Below are positions 53,521-63,507 of a stretch of 64,000 nt of DNA, one piece after another. The notes below the pieces were generated by a model. It saw nothing but the letters and a program-made list of their open reading frames with translations, did not search any database and was not told the DNA's origin. The stretch covers positions 15,059,180-15,123,179 of the forward strand of contig CM064552.1 of the NCBI GenBank assembly GCA_032716605.1, written 5' to 3'. How positions within the stretch are numbered: position 1 is the stretch's first letter; the number at the start of each line of letters is the position of its first letter. This stretch comes from Paralithodes platypus. Its lineage: Eukaryota; Arthropoda; Malacostraca; Decapoda; Lithodidae. The translations under genes were made by a program, and so were the position numbers.

Positions 53521-54345
53521 AATATCGGACATTTTCCGAATACTTATATAAAGTCTGACAACGTCAGAGACTGTCGGAACGATGACGGAAATGTCCGAAA
53601 TACCGAAGTGCATGTCCGAGAGGCCGTAGCCAGTCCGACTAGTACGGGTTTCCGACTTCTAGAGGTCCGATGGCGAGGGTTTACTGTATTGCTCTTGTTT
53701 ACGGTGCTCCACTGTATGATACATGATTAATAAATATAAGAACAGAAAAAAACAGCCAATGAGAGCCCCACCTCGCTCTGACGTCAAGCCAATCAGCTGC
53801 TGAATCACCCCATGCTTGGCGGTGACGTAGACAGGCGGGATTTTTGAGTTTTCCCGTCAAAGAGGGACCGCGATAACGGCTCTAGGACCAGCGATAACAG
53901 AATAGTTGGGTTTTTTAGGTATGCGCGATAACGATGAAACGCTATAACCAAACCCGCGATTACGGAGGGTTGAGTGTATGGGTAAAGCTATCACATAATT
54001 ATTTAAAAAGCTATTTAGTCAGTCAGAAATCTCTCACCACATCGTAGAGAACCTACAGGAGCAGAGATTGGACAAACTTCGCCATAATGGTGCCTCTGGT
54101 GTCGTTAGCCTTTCTTTACACTCAATTATCTTCATACCCAAAAAAATAAATTCGGTAACACTGGTAGATGATAGTTTGGTCTTTGGATCAAAATTCTACA
54201 TTATCAAATAAAAGGATCACTTCATTGTTTGATAAAAACGACACCAAAACGGCATCCAATTTTTTTTTTAAAGTTGCCTCTCTCACATATAAGCTACATC
54301 GTAACATTACAACTGTCTCTAAGCATCCGGGCCTGGTTCACTCAC

Positions 54346-54518
54346 CTTCCTGGAGAACTAACATAAGGGCCGTCAGTATGGAGATGGTGGCGCCACAAAC
54401 AAGGTAGAGGACAGTGACCGTCTTTCTCCGGCCTAGCTTGGTGAGAGCCACCCAAAGGAGCAGATAGGCCGGGATCTCCAGCAAGGCCCCAAGGAAGGTG
54501 TGGAGGTAGATGTTGGTG
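54346..54518 (-). CDS. SLC22-type transporter, internal exon
   Basis: 173-bp exon between acceptor CCCTGTATTCCAG and donor GTGAGTGA; enters and leaves with split codons that match the next exon at 44686. It reads TNIYLHTFLGALLEIPAYL, LLWVALTKLGRRKTV and LYLVCGATIS. In SLC22 proteins this is helix 8, the cytoplasmic loop with GRR and helix 9. EIPAYLLLW...LGRR is strongly family-typical. Earlier exons must lie beyond 54518 on the plus-strand side; none was found up to 64000, so the upstream intron exceeds 9 kb or the gene is incomplete here. Confidence 0.88.
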
Positions 54519-54782
54519 CTGGAATACAGGGTTATGGATACTTTATTCATAGTTTACATAGCTTATTCACTTTGTCCATATTCCATGTCGATTCATACAT
54601 ATCTTATCTAACTAAAGCTATACTTAACCCTTAAAATTTGGGTGACGCCATATGGCGTTCTACTTTTCGCGCCATACAATCAAAATTTCTGCGGTTCCTA
54701 TTGGCCTAGTTATGAACTAAGCTCCATCCCCCAGCCCCTCTCACACCCCTCCAAACCTCTTCATACTCCCCCTCACCAATTC

Positions 54783-54870
54783 CCCACTCTATCACACTGA
54801 CCTTTGTCATTGAGTTACTGAGTGTCCCCTCTCTATCACACTGACCTTTGCCATTGAGTTACTGAGTACG
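54783..54870. repeat. Two-copy tandem repeat, unit about 44 bp
   Basis: CTATCACACTGACCTTTG, CATTGAGTTACTGAGT is present twice with small changes. Followed by CA-rich sequence to about 54970. Confidence 0.9.
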
Positions 54871-55054
54871 ATGAGCGAGTACGTCCCCGCTCACGACACA
54901 CACACACAGACAAACATACGCAGAGAGAGTATTGATAGCGTGGCCCGCACACACACACATACGCAAGCACAGATATACAAATGTGTTAGAGGTATTGACA
55001 AAATCGAACAAGAAAACTTCATAGAGAGGGATGGAGGTGAGAGAACAAGAGGTC

Positions 55055-55219
55055 ACAGCACAAACTGAAAGTGCCTAATAGTAAATCTGATCTGAAAAGT
55101 AAAAGATTTCCTACCAACTCGATTAGTGGGTGGAACAAATTGCCAGCCGAAGTAGTGTCTGCACCATCAGTGCATAGTTTCAAAGCACGGTATGAAAAAC
55201 ATATCTTAGGAGGCGGGAA
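55055..55219 (+). pseudogene. C-terminal end of a LINE RT polyprotein
   Basis: Reads RFPTNSISGWNKLPAEVVSA, PSVHSFKARYEKHI and stops at TAA (about 55217-55219). 'N.WN.LP..VV.A.S...FK..' just before the stop is the usual C-terminus of CR1/Jockey-like RT polyproteins. Only the last 50 residues remain, so it is a heavily 5'-truncated copy. Confidence 0.7.
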
Positions 55220-56089
55220 TTAACAAGCATGCTCACTCCTGCAAATACAACTAGTGTAAGTACACTCAAGCGGTAGTGCAGACCGGAACAGTTGCCATTA
55301 CTCTCGCATTGCTCACACGGCAACCAGACTACCCACAAAGCTGAATGAAGGTACGTAATCATGATAATTGGTTGGTTAATATATGTTTATTGTTTACAGA
55401 GATATAACCAGTTAAAAGAGGTGTACTGTCCCCAAATATGCCCGAATGGGAGACTGACATGCTATTTATAAGCCCGGAGCCTCTGAGTTAATTTAACATG
55501 TACTGTATTAACCTCAAGTTCATAACCTAACCTATTCTTAACCAATCCTAACCTTACTCTATTGAGTCTATTCATACACGACCTACTTAAACCTTAGCCT
55601 ATTCTATAATTAACCTAGTCTTCAAAGTCTGGGCGAAATAAAGTACACAATTATATTAAGAATAATAGATGAATTAAATTAGGCGAAAAAACGCTGAGTG
55701 GTAGAGAACAGGAGTGCATGGAGGAGATTCATTCATCACCACCCTCTCGGGGATTAAGGTGTCTACACACATTCCTTGTGCATACACACATTACTTCATC
55801 AATGCACTCAATACCAAGTCACTCATTCTAATCTGCTCTCATTGGTCCCTCTAACTCTGTGGTATTTGTCACAGACGACTATGAAATCCTTTATGTAATC
55901 ATGAAGCAGTAGTACAGTACTGTACTTTGGAATATTAATTTATTGAAACACAGTTGAATCTGTTTTATAACAGTTAATTACTACGAAATGGTAGTAATGG
56001 TATGAAGGTTTTGAAGCATAGTTAGTTATTTCGAAGCAGTGATAATCTGTATGAATGTTTTGAAGCACAGTTAATTATTACGAAGCAGT
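55220..56089. other. No gene; a degenerate RTE tail at 55705-55770
   Basis: GAGTGCATGGAGGAGATTCA and CTCTCGGGGATTAAGGTGTC match the RTE 3' end in weaker form. Several GAAGCA-containing imperfect repeats (TTTTGAAGCACAGTTA and variants, about 55980-56090) lie before the RTE LINE. The remainder is AT-rich. Confidence 0.55.
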
Positions 56090-56137
56090 AGGAAGGGAAG
56101 AGGATGTGTAGATCAGATTTTTACCCTGAATTGTGTT

Positions 56138-57573
56138 GTGGAGAAGTATCTGGAGAAGAAACAAAAGGTGTATGTTGCCTTTATGGACTTGGAGAAGGCC
56201 TATGACAGAGTGGATAGAGAAGGTTTGTGGAAAGTACTTAGAATATACGGAGTAGAGGGCAAGTTGCTGAAAGCAGTGAAAAGCATGTATGAGAATGCAA
56301 AGGCGGCAGTACGTGTGGAGAGTGAGCAGAGCGAGTTCTTTGACCTGAATGTTGGTTTGAAACAGGGGTGTGTGATGTCCCTGTGGTTGTTTACTGTACA
56401 GTATATATGGATGGAGTCATGAAAGAAATACAATCAAGAGCAGTGGATGTTGGTGTATCGCTGAAAAGGGAGGGAATTGAGTGGAAGCTACCTATACTGC
56501 TGTTTGCGGATGATACAGTTCTGATGAGTGATAATGAATGGGAGTTGCAGGGTCTGGTAAATGAGTTTGGAACAGTGTGCGAAAATGAAATTTGAAGGTA
56601 AATGCGGGGAAGAGCAAGGTTATGGTCTTCGAAAGGGGTGAAGTCACAGAGTGTGAAGTGAAGCTGAACGGTCAGGCTATGGAGATCGTCAACTCTTTTA
56701 ACCCGTACAGCCCCAGCGACGCGCCCGACGCGTCGGCGATGTATGTAACGTACAGCCCCAGAGACGCGCCTGGCGCGTCACCCTAATTGCGCCGACCGTA
56801 ACCTCAGATGTAGCCACTCAAGAGGGCTCAGATTTGTATGGGAACTGTGTACGTATCCCACGCAATCGTGCCGATGGTTGAAAACTCTCAAAGTCCACGT
56901 GCGTGCGCGTGAGCGCGCAATAACCTGGTTTTTTGGGGTAATTGCCTTCAAGTTTTTACTCTTGTAAAATACGTTTTCGGGGGCTCTGTAGGACCATTCT
57001 TTAAGCTTTTTGAGCGGTTCTTCGTGGTTTTTCCTTCATTCCTAACCCATTCGCTATTGTTTCTGGAATAAAACCATTTTTTGAAAACCGGCCGGGTTCT
57101 GGTGAACAAACATTACAAAACTAGCCGGGGCTGGACGGGTTAAGTATCTGGGCAGTGTGTTGAGTAAAGATGGGACTATGGATGAAGAAGTGCGGGAGAG
57201 GGTACAACAGGGGAAGAGGGTTGTAGGAACGCTAAAAGCAGTAACAAGAAATAGGGTGGTCAGTATGGAAGTGAAGAAGTCCTTGCATGACAGTGTGGTA
57301 TTCCCGACACTGACTTACGGAAGCGAAGCATGGACGTTGGTTGAGAGACTCAGACCAAGAGTGAGAGCAGTGGAAATGAATTACTTAAGGAGTGCGTGCG
57401 GAGTTACATGGAGGGATAGACAGACTAATGAGGAAGTAAGGAGGTGGTGTGGTGTGGAGGTAGATGTGCTGGAAAGTGTGAAAAGGAACAACTTGAGATG
57501 GTTCGGCCATATGGAACGTATGGAAAGCGAGAGAATGACTAAGAGGGTGTACGAGAGCGAGGTGGAGGGATAG
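56138..57573 (+). pseudogene. RTE reverse transcriptase with frameshifts
   Basis: The RT copies the LINE RNA at the nicked target. The frame is open 56138-56422, shifts at TACAGTA (56397-56403), continues 56404-56595, shifts again near 56590, runs 56592-56701, is cut by the MITE and resumes 57144-57573. Joining the two sides of the MITE across a single TTAA restores a continuous SF|KYLGS reading. Without an N-terminal endonuclease domain and with these breaks it is inactive. Confidence 0.9.
56702..57139 (+). mobile_element. TTAA-targeting (piggyBac-type) MITE, family P1, 438 bp, in RTE LINE
   Basis: TTAA duplicated at 56698-56701 and 57140-57143. The ends are CCCGTACAGCCCCAGCGACG and, complemented, CCCGTCCAGCCCCGGC. 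A copy of exactly the same length, inverted, lies at 58998-59435, and a divergent one at 42006-42433. No coding capacity. Confidence 0.95.
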
Positions 57574-57752
57574 AGAGGGAGAAGTAGACCGAATGAAAGG
57601 TGGAAGGATGGAGTGAGGAAGTACATACACAAAGGCGGTGCTGGTTGGGGGGAAGGGCGTCGACTGACTGGGGACAGAGGTGCATGGGGGCGGTTCGTTC
57701 GTGGCCACCCCTTCGGGGATCACGGCGTCAGGCAATAGATAGATAGATAGAT

Positions 57753-58205
57753 AGTAATGTGTATGAATGTTTTGAAGCACCTTTTATTTATTATGAAACA
57801 GTTCAACAGTTGTATGAATTATTTTCACAGAGAATAACTCTTACTTGGGTGAACCAATGGGTTTGTTTGTTGTTTTAATATATTGTTAGGGAGACACCTA
57901 TAGTTTACAGGAATATATTAATTGTTCGTATTAGCACCATCTATGTTTTGTGAGAGGAATTACTTTATTCATATGCATAAATTTAATGGATCTCCGTGGT
58001 TCAGAAGATTCATATGGTTTCATTTGTATTGTTAATTTGTATGGATATTAGAGGAAAATGGTGAATACAGTTATATTGTAACGAGAAGAGTAAAGTTCAG
58101 GTTTGCTGAACACTGATTGGCTGTAGAAGGGTATCTGAACTCTGATTGGCTGAGGAGCCTATAGGAAGGTGAGGTGAGGGTTAGAGTTTGGTGAGACAGG
58201 GAGTT
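57753..58205. other. No gene recognised
   Basis: AT-rich spacer between the RTE LINE and the LTR element; it has the short duplicate CTGATTGGCTG at 58111 and 58142. Confidence 0.5.
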
Positions 58206-58210
58206 ACTCT

Positions 58211-58559
58211 GTGTTGATATAGGTTAAATGCACACACAACATATATACAGAGTGTACACATGCCTTAATCATATTGCAACATACACACATGTACTTTCAG
58301 GGCAATACTATCATTGTTTAATATCCCATGATAATATACCGTACTCTGTAGTATCGGCAGCGTTGCACCAAATATATCCGGCACCGCTGCACATGTTTTC
58401 ATCAGTAACATCCGGTCGGCACTCAGCATAGCAGTGCCACCCCAGCTCTGTATATCTTTGGCTAATAAGAACCTATAAACTTATCTCTGGACTTTTATTC
58501 TACATCCTTGTGCAAGAAAGGATTATCAAGGTTGTTGTAGCTTCACATGACAACCATAC
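58211..58559 (+). repeat. 5' LTR
   Basis: Begins (G)TGTTGATATAGG and ends GACAACCATA; nearly identical to 63491-63839. The exact ends are uncertain by one to three bases. Confidence 0.94.
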
Positions 58560-58560
58560 A

Positions 58561-58575
58561 TGGCGCAGTCAGTGT
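58561..58575 (+). other. Primer binding site, tRNA-Ser-like
   Basis: TGGCGCAGTCAGTGT begins with the complement of a tRNA CCA end. TGGCGCAGTC is the same opening used by insect 17.6/297-type Gypsy elements, which prime with a serine tRNA. Confidence 0.75.
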
Positions 58576-58997
58576 ATTAAAGCCAGGAGATACGAGCCAA
58601 GACCGGATTATCAGCCAGCCATCTTGCAAGACCTTGCCTCTCCAGCCCTGGATATGTTATTGTGCAGTGCTTTATAGTGCAGTGATGTACTTAAGAGTGT
58701 AGTGCAGTGCCTTTATTATATGTCCCATGTCATTTGTGCCCATTCCCAACTTGCTGTGAGGGTTATAGCCGCCGAAACAGAGCTGGACAAGAGCTAGGAG
58801 CAGCATACCCTCCCTCTCTGATGGCTCCAGCCACACTGAACTCTGCAGCTAAGCTACCACCCCTCACGCCCTCCAGCTGTGCCGGTACATGCACGCACGG
58901 ACACACACACATCGCTGCCAAGTCAACACGGTGTTGCCAAGCCTACCGCACTCACTCACTCACTCACTCTAGCACAGATAATTTCTCGCACTATTAA

Positions 58998-59435
58998 CCC
59001 GTGGAGCCCCGGCTAGTTTTGTAATGTTTGTTCACCAGAACCCGGCCGGTTTTCAAAAAATGGTTTTATTCCAGAAACAATAGCGAATGGGTTAGGAATG
59101 AAGGAAAAACCACGAAAAACCGCTCAAAAAGCTTAAAAAATGGTCCTACAGAGCCCCCGAAAACATATTTTACAAGAGTAAAAAATTGAAGGCAATTACC
59201 CCCAAAAAACAGGTTATTGCGCGCTCACGCGCACGCACGTGGACTTTGAGAGTTTTCAACCATCGGCACGGTTGCGTGGGATACGTACACAGTTCCCATA
59301 CAAATCTGAGCCCTCTTGAGTGGCTACACCTGAGGTTACGGTCGGCGCAATTAAGGTGACATGCCAGGCGCGTCTCTGGGGCTGTGCGTTACATACATCG
59401 CCGACGCGTCAGACGCGTCGCTGGGGCTGTACGGG
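58998..59435 (-). mobile_element. TTAA-targeting MITE, family P1, 438 bp, in the Gypsy leader
   Basis: TTAA at 58994-58997 and 59436-59439. It is the reverse complement of 56702-57139 with a modest number of substitutions. It lies between the primer binding site and gag, so it inserted after, or travelled with, the Gypsy element. Confidence 0.94.
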
Positions 59436-59742
59436 TTAAATAAACTGTTCCAGTTGTACTGCACATTTTCATCGTTCCTGCAAGACTACAGTGTGTCAGC
59501 TATCAACCAAGTATGGAGGGAGATGAGCAGATTCATGGGGAGCCCAGAGACACCCCACACGACCATACTGGGGAGGGAGATAATGGTGGAGATAGTGGTG
59601 GAGATAATGATGGAGATACTGTTGGAGTTGCTGGTAAGGGGTACCAGTCAGTTCATTCCACTCCAACCTCTCTCTCACCACCCCTCATTTTACTCCACCT
59701 CCCCAACCTCCCCCCACTTTACCTCCCCTACACTATAGGGGG

Positions 59743-61272
59743 ATGCCACCCCTGTCACCACACCCTGCAAGTCTACAACCTACCACAAGTGCAGACCTCC
59801 TTCAGCTCATACAGTATATGGAGCAATGTAGACAACGGGACGACTATAGCAGAAGACAGGAGGAGGACCGCAGAAGATGGGAAGAGGAAAACCGACGACA
59901 GGAGGAGGAAACAAGACGACCCACGGAGGAGGACTACAGGAGACAGATGGACGATGCCAAGTTCTCCGCCCTTGTCCAGGCTCTGGCCCAAATTACCCCA
60001 CCTGCCGCCGCACCTACACCCACCTCACCGGGGACAACACCCAATTCCACAACATCCTCCACCCCTACAGCTCCACCTCCACCATAGAAGGCTATCACCC
60101 AGAACCCGCCGCCCCTTCGTGCTGATGCCACCTTCCAGGTTTTCAGAGAATGGAGGCGTCAGTGGGACGATTACTCTATTATGGTAGACTTATCTAAACT
60201 ACCGAGGGAGAAACAACTGATCCAGATGCGGATGTGCTTAACCCTGGAGACACAACGGCTTTTGGAGCACACCTTAAGCATACCCCCTGACATCGACAAG
60301 GCCGTTGATGCAGTCCTCGATGCACTTCAGGAGCACATCAAGAATTCTCGCAATGAAGCTCTCCGTCGCAGGGACCTGTTCAGTTGCAAGCAAAAACAGG
60401 GCGAGTCATTCAACAACTTCTACGTCCGCCTCTGCCACATCGCCGAAGAAATTCACGTCTGCCCAGGGAACTCTTCAGCCTGCAAGGAGACCCAACTCAA
60501 GATGGTCATTCTGATGAGCATACATGACGAAGAACTTGCACAGAAGCTGCTTTCCCTCGACGCCACCCCTTCATTACAGGACATCGTCAACACTTGCCGT
60601 TCCTATGAGGCCACTCGAAGCGCTACATCAGCCATACGTGCCCCACCGTCCCAGGTTAACGCCGTGTCAGCGTACAAGCAGAACAAGCAAGTTAAGCAAC
60701 GCGACAAGTTCTCCACATCGCAACAGTCCTTGGCGTCGGCTGCCGCCTGCCAGCGTTGTGCTCGCCGGCACGACAAGAACAAGTGCCCGGCTGAAGACTA
60801 CACCTGCACTAACTGCGGCCGTCGTGGTCATAAGCCTAGGACTCCTGCTTGCCCTGCAGCCACCGCCCAGTGTCGTCGCTGCAACCATATGGGCCACTAC
60901 GACAAATGCTGCAGATCTTCCAAGACGCCCGCCACACAGAACAACAATGCTTCCTCCCACAACAAGTCTACAGCAAAGAAGACCACAAGTTGCCGACGTG
61001 TGGGATCACCTGTTCAGGCACCCACACTGACATCCGTGAGTCTCACCTACAGCGGTACCACTAGAAAACTCCACATGCTTCCTGACACAGGTGCAGACAT
61101 CACAGTGATCGGCCGACGACACCTCGACATACTTCGGATTCCTCTCGGCAGCCTACGACCTCCGCCTCCGACAACAACGCTCAACGCGGATGGCTCTGCA
61201 ATGGCTCCTGCTTTGGGGACGTTTCATGCACAACTCACCATCAGCAAACGCTCCTGTTCGGCCACAATCTAA
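59743..61272 (+). pseudogene. Gypsy gag-protease, with an internal in-frame stop
   Basis: Gag forms the particle and the aspartic protease cleaves the polyprotein. In one frame: a Glu/Arg-rich coiled-coil-like stretch (59880-59960), a TAG stop at 60085-60087, then the capsid-like region (60181-60640) with FNNFYVRLC. Zinc knuckles CTNCGRRGHK...C and CRRCNHMGHYDKC follow (about 60800-60910), and the protease active site LPDTGADITVIG (about 61078). A second in-frame stop TAA at 61270-61272 ends it; the following pol frame is the same frame. The stops could be suppressed, read through or be simple mutations. Confidence 0.88.
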
Positions 61273-61323
61273 GTCCGCGAGGGTGTTCAGACGCCGCTTC
61301 TGTCCAAACGCCACTGTCGAGAA

Positions 61324-63507
61324 TTGGCCATCATCTCAGCGAAATTCCCCAAGCCAATCCTACAGGTCAAACACATCAACAGGTGTAAGGAGCTACCCAT
61401 CACAGCCACCACATCACCTGCACAGGTTGACCCTGGCAAAGTCGGAGCGATCACAGACTTCCCGACACCAGCCAACATCACCGACCTTCGCTCCTTCATG
61501 GGTTTGGTGAACCAGCTGGCGGAGTTCACCCCCGACATCGCCACTGCCGCTCAGCCCCTGCGCCCCCTGATGAGCCCGAAGAGGTCGTTTATGTGGACCG
61601 CTGACCATGATGAGGCTTTCCGCCGGGTCAAGGCTGCCCTGCTCAGTCCACCCGTCCTGGCCCCATTCGACCCTTCCCTACCAGTGATTCTACAAACTGA
61701 TGCATCCCGCCTCAACGGTATTGGATACGCCCTCCTACAGGATCATGGCAACAACCGTCTCCGCTTAGTTCAGTGTGGCTCGAGGTTCCTATGCGACCCC
61801 GAGTCCCGCTATGCCACCATTGAGCTGGAGATGCTAGCCGTGGTCTGGGCCATGTCCAAGTGCAAGTTCTACCTCATCGGACTGCAACACTTCACCCTCA
61901 TGACGGACCATCGCCCCCTCATCCCCATCTTCAACAACTACACCCTTGATGCGGTTGAAAATCCCCGCCTCCAACGTCTGAAGGAGAAAGTCGCACCTTA
62001 CCTCTTCACAGCCGTCTGGCGCGCTGGCAGGTTGCTCTGCATCCCTGATGCGTTGTCACGGGCCCCTGTCAGCCACCCGACGCCAGAGGATGAGTTAGCA
62101 TGTGCCGACACCACGGTTCACCTCAGATCCCTCGTGACTGTCAACGCCGCCGCCGCCGATGTCAACTCTCCTTCACAGGACGCAGACAGGATTCTCCAGG
62201 AACTCCGAGACGCAGCCAGAGCGGATCCTGTGTACATCCGCCTGCGTGAGTGCGTTACTTCGGGATTCCCCACCAACCGCTACGACCTGCACAACTCTCT
62301 ACTCCCATTTTGGAAACTCCGAGACTACCTGTCAGCAGATGGTGAACTTGTCCTGTACGGAGCGAGGGTTGTGGTTCCTGAAGCCCTCCGCCGCTGCACC
62401 TTGGCTCACCTGCATGATAGTCACAGAGGCGTGGAGGCCACTAAGCGTAGGGCGCGACAGGCTGTCTTTTGGCCTGGCATCAACTCGGACATCGCCAATA
62501 CAGTTCAAGCTTGTGAGCCGTGTCAGGTCTTACAGCCTAGTCAGCAGCAGGAACCCATGATCAACGACGATAACTCAACTAGGCCTTTCGAGTCTGTTTC
62601 AGCCGACTTCTTCGCTGTGGCGGGGAAATCCTTCCTCGTCGTAACAGACCGACTCTCAGGCTGGCCCGTTGTCGTACCCTGCAAAGGAGATACTACCGCT
62701 TCAAACACCATCAGGATCTTCTGCCGCTACTTCAGGGAAGTTGGTGTATCCCTCCGCCTACGTACAGATGGAGGCCCACAGTTTACTAGCCGTGAGTTCC
62801 GGGACTTCATGGAGCGTTGGGGAGTCAATCACTTGATCTCGTCCCCACACTACCCACAATCCAACGGTCATGCCGAGTCTGCCGTCAAGTCCGTCAAACA
62901 CCTCATACTGAAGACGGCTCCCTCAGGCAACATCGACTGTGAGGACTTTGACCGTGGACTGTTGGAGCTCCGCAACACCCCGAACTTCACAGGCTGCTCC
63001 CCGGCACAAATCTTGTATGGCCACCCATTACGGTCTTGTGTCCCTGCTCATCCCCAGTCCTTTGCAGCAGAGTGGCAAGCCAAGGCCGAGGACTGTGACC
63101 GCCGTGCAGCCGCCCACACTGCGCTGGTGCAGAGAAACTATGACCAGCACGCACGCCCCCTTCCCAGGTTGAGAGTCGGCACCACAGTGCGGATCCAAGA
63201 CCCGACTTCTCACCGCTGGGACAAGGTTGGGGTCGTCATGGGCTGCGGCAGGTCCAGGGATTATGAGGTTCGTCTCCTCAGTGGTAAGATATATTGGCGG
63301 AACCGTCGCTTCCTCCGCCCAGTGAATTCCCCTGGTGTTGAACCCCTCCCCCATAACCCTGAGATCCCTGTGTCTTGCACGGACCCAGAAAGAGAATCCT
63401 TCACTTCCCCCATGGCCCCACGTAGGTCTGAAAGGCTCCTAGAAAAAGAGTCAGCTCGACAAAGTCTTGCGAGCTTGAAGGGGGAGGGAGGTGTTGATAT
63501 AGGTTAA
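61324..63507 (+). CDS. Gypsy pol remnant: RNase H and integrase, RT core deleted (727 codons)
   Basis: Residues 1-33 are the tail of the protease region. At about 61417-61424 the text jumps to PGKVGAITDFPTP, which in intact elements follows the RT palm, so the fingers and catalytic YxDD are absent. RNase H shows LQTDAS (about 125), IELEMLAV and PDALSR. Integrase has the HHCC finger (HLHDSH...CEPCQ, about 360-400) and a DDE triad: SADFF (about 430), RTDGGPQF (481), HAESAVK (518), the D-35-E spacing. A C-terminal GRSRDYEVRLLSGKIYWRN segment may bind DNA. The frame ends inside the 3' LTR. It cannot reverse-transcribe itself. Confidence 0.9.
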   Translation: MAIISAKFPKPILQVKHINRCKELPITATTSPAQVDPGKVGAITDFPTPANITDLRSFMGLVNQLAEFTPDIATAAQPLRPLMSPKRSFMWTADHDEAFRRVKAALLSPPVLAPFDPSLPVILQTDASRLNGIGYALLQDHGNNRLRLVQCGSRFLCDPESRYATIELEMLAVVWAMSKCKFYLIGLQHFTLMTDHRPLIPIFNNYTLDAVENPRLQRLKEKVAPYLFTAVWRAGRLLCIPDALSRAPVSHPTPEDELACADTTVHLRSLVTVNAAAADVNSPSQDADRILQELRDAARADPVYIRLRECVTSGFPTNRYDLHNSLLPFWKLRDYLSADGELVLYGARVVVPEALRRCTLAHLHDSHRGVEATKRRARQAVFWPGINSDIANTVQACEPCQVLQPSQQQEPMINDDNSTRPFESVSADFFAVAGKSFLVVTDRLSGWPVVVPCKGDTTASNTIRIFCRYFREVGVSLRLRTDGGPQFTSREFRDFMERWGVNHLISSPHYPQSNGHAESAVKSVKHLILKTAPSGNIDCEDFDRGLLELRNTPNFTGCSPAQILYGHPLRSCVPAHPQSFAAEWQAKAEDCDRRAAAHTALVQRNYDQHARPLPRLRVGTTVRIQDPTSHRWDKVGVVMGCGRSRDYEVRLLSGKIYWRNRRFLRPVNSPGVEPLPHNPEIPVSCTDPERESFTSPMAPRRSERLLEKESARQSLASLKGEGGVDIG

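Larger units (their letters stand above)
51043..53686. mobile_element. Inner Tigger-type MITE, TIR CAGTAAACCCTCGC, interrupted by a LINE
   Basis: Left CAGTAAACCCTCGCTATCTC and complemented right CAGTAAACCCTCGCCATCGG, with TA at 51041-51042 and 53687-53688. Many short TCCGA/TCGGA words occur near both ends. The interior is a tandem array of about 230-bp units. A LINE copy (51690-53293) occupies the middle, leaving about 1 kb of MITE. Confidence 0.9.
50429..53976. mobile_element. Outer Tigger-type MITE, TIR CACTCAACCCTCYGTWATCG, interrupted
   Basis: Ends are CACTCAACCCTCTGTTATCG (left) and, complemented, CACTCAACCCTCCGTAATCG (right); TA at 50427-50428 and 53977-53978. Subterminal ACGAGAACCGCGATAA / GATAACGATGAAACGC segments are partly complementary. 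Its own sequence is about 50429-51042 and 53687-53976 (roughly 0.9 kb); the rest is a second element inserted in it. No transposase. Confidence 0.9.
44687..54345 (-). other. SLC22 intron, about 9.7 kb, loaded with transposons
   Basis: Starts with GTGAG at 54341-54345 and ends with CACGAACAG at 44687-44695 on the minus strand; phases of the two exons fit. It contains a family R fragment (44795-44885), a tRNA-like sequence, a Tigger, a SINE-like copy, a P2 MITE, an RTE tail and the nested MITE/LINE stack. Confidence 0.75.
56090..57752 (+). mobile_element. RTE-type LINE, 5'-truncated, ending in (GATA)n, interrupted by a MITE
   Basis: RT motifs are FMDLEKAYDRVDRE (motif A, 56179), VGLKQGCVMS (motif B) and LLFADDTVLM (catalytic, 56497-56526), then NAGKSKVM, a gap caused by the MITE, and YLGSVLSKDG, TYGSEAWTL, RWFGHMERM to the end. 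The non-coding 3' end has GGGGATCACGGCGTCAGGCA followed by four or more ATAG units, as expected for RTE elements that end in short tandem repeats. Three frame breaks: a 5-bp insertion at about 56399, a small indel near 56590, and the MITE. Confidence 0.9.

Noticed and set aside
61190..61510. Alternate-frame 106-codon ORF in Gypsy pol
   Set aside because: Overlaps the protease-pol frame, which has clear catalytic motifs; it is a shadow frame.
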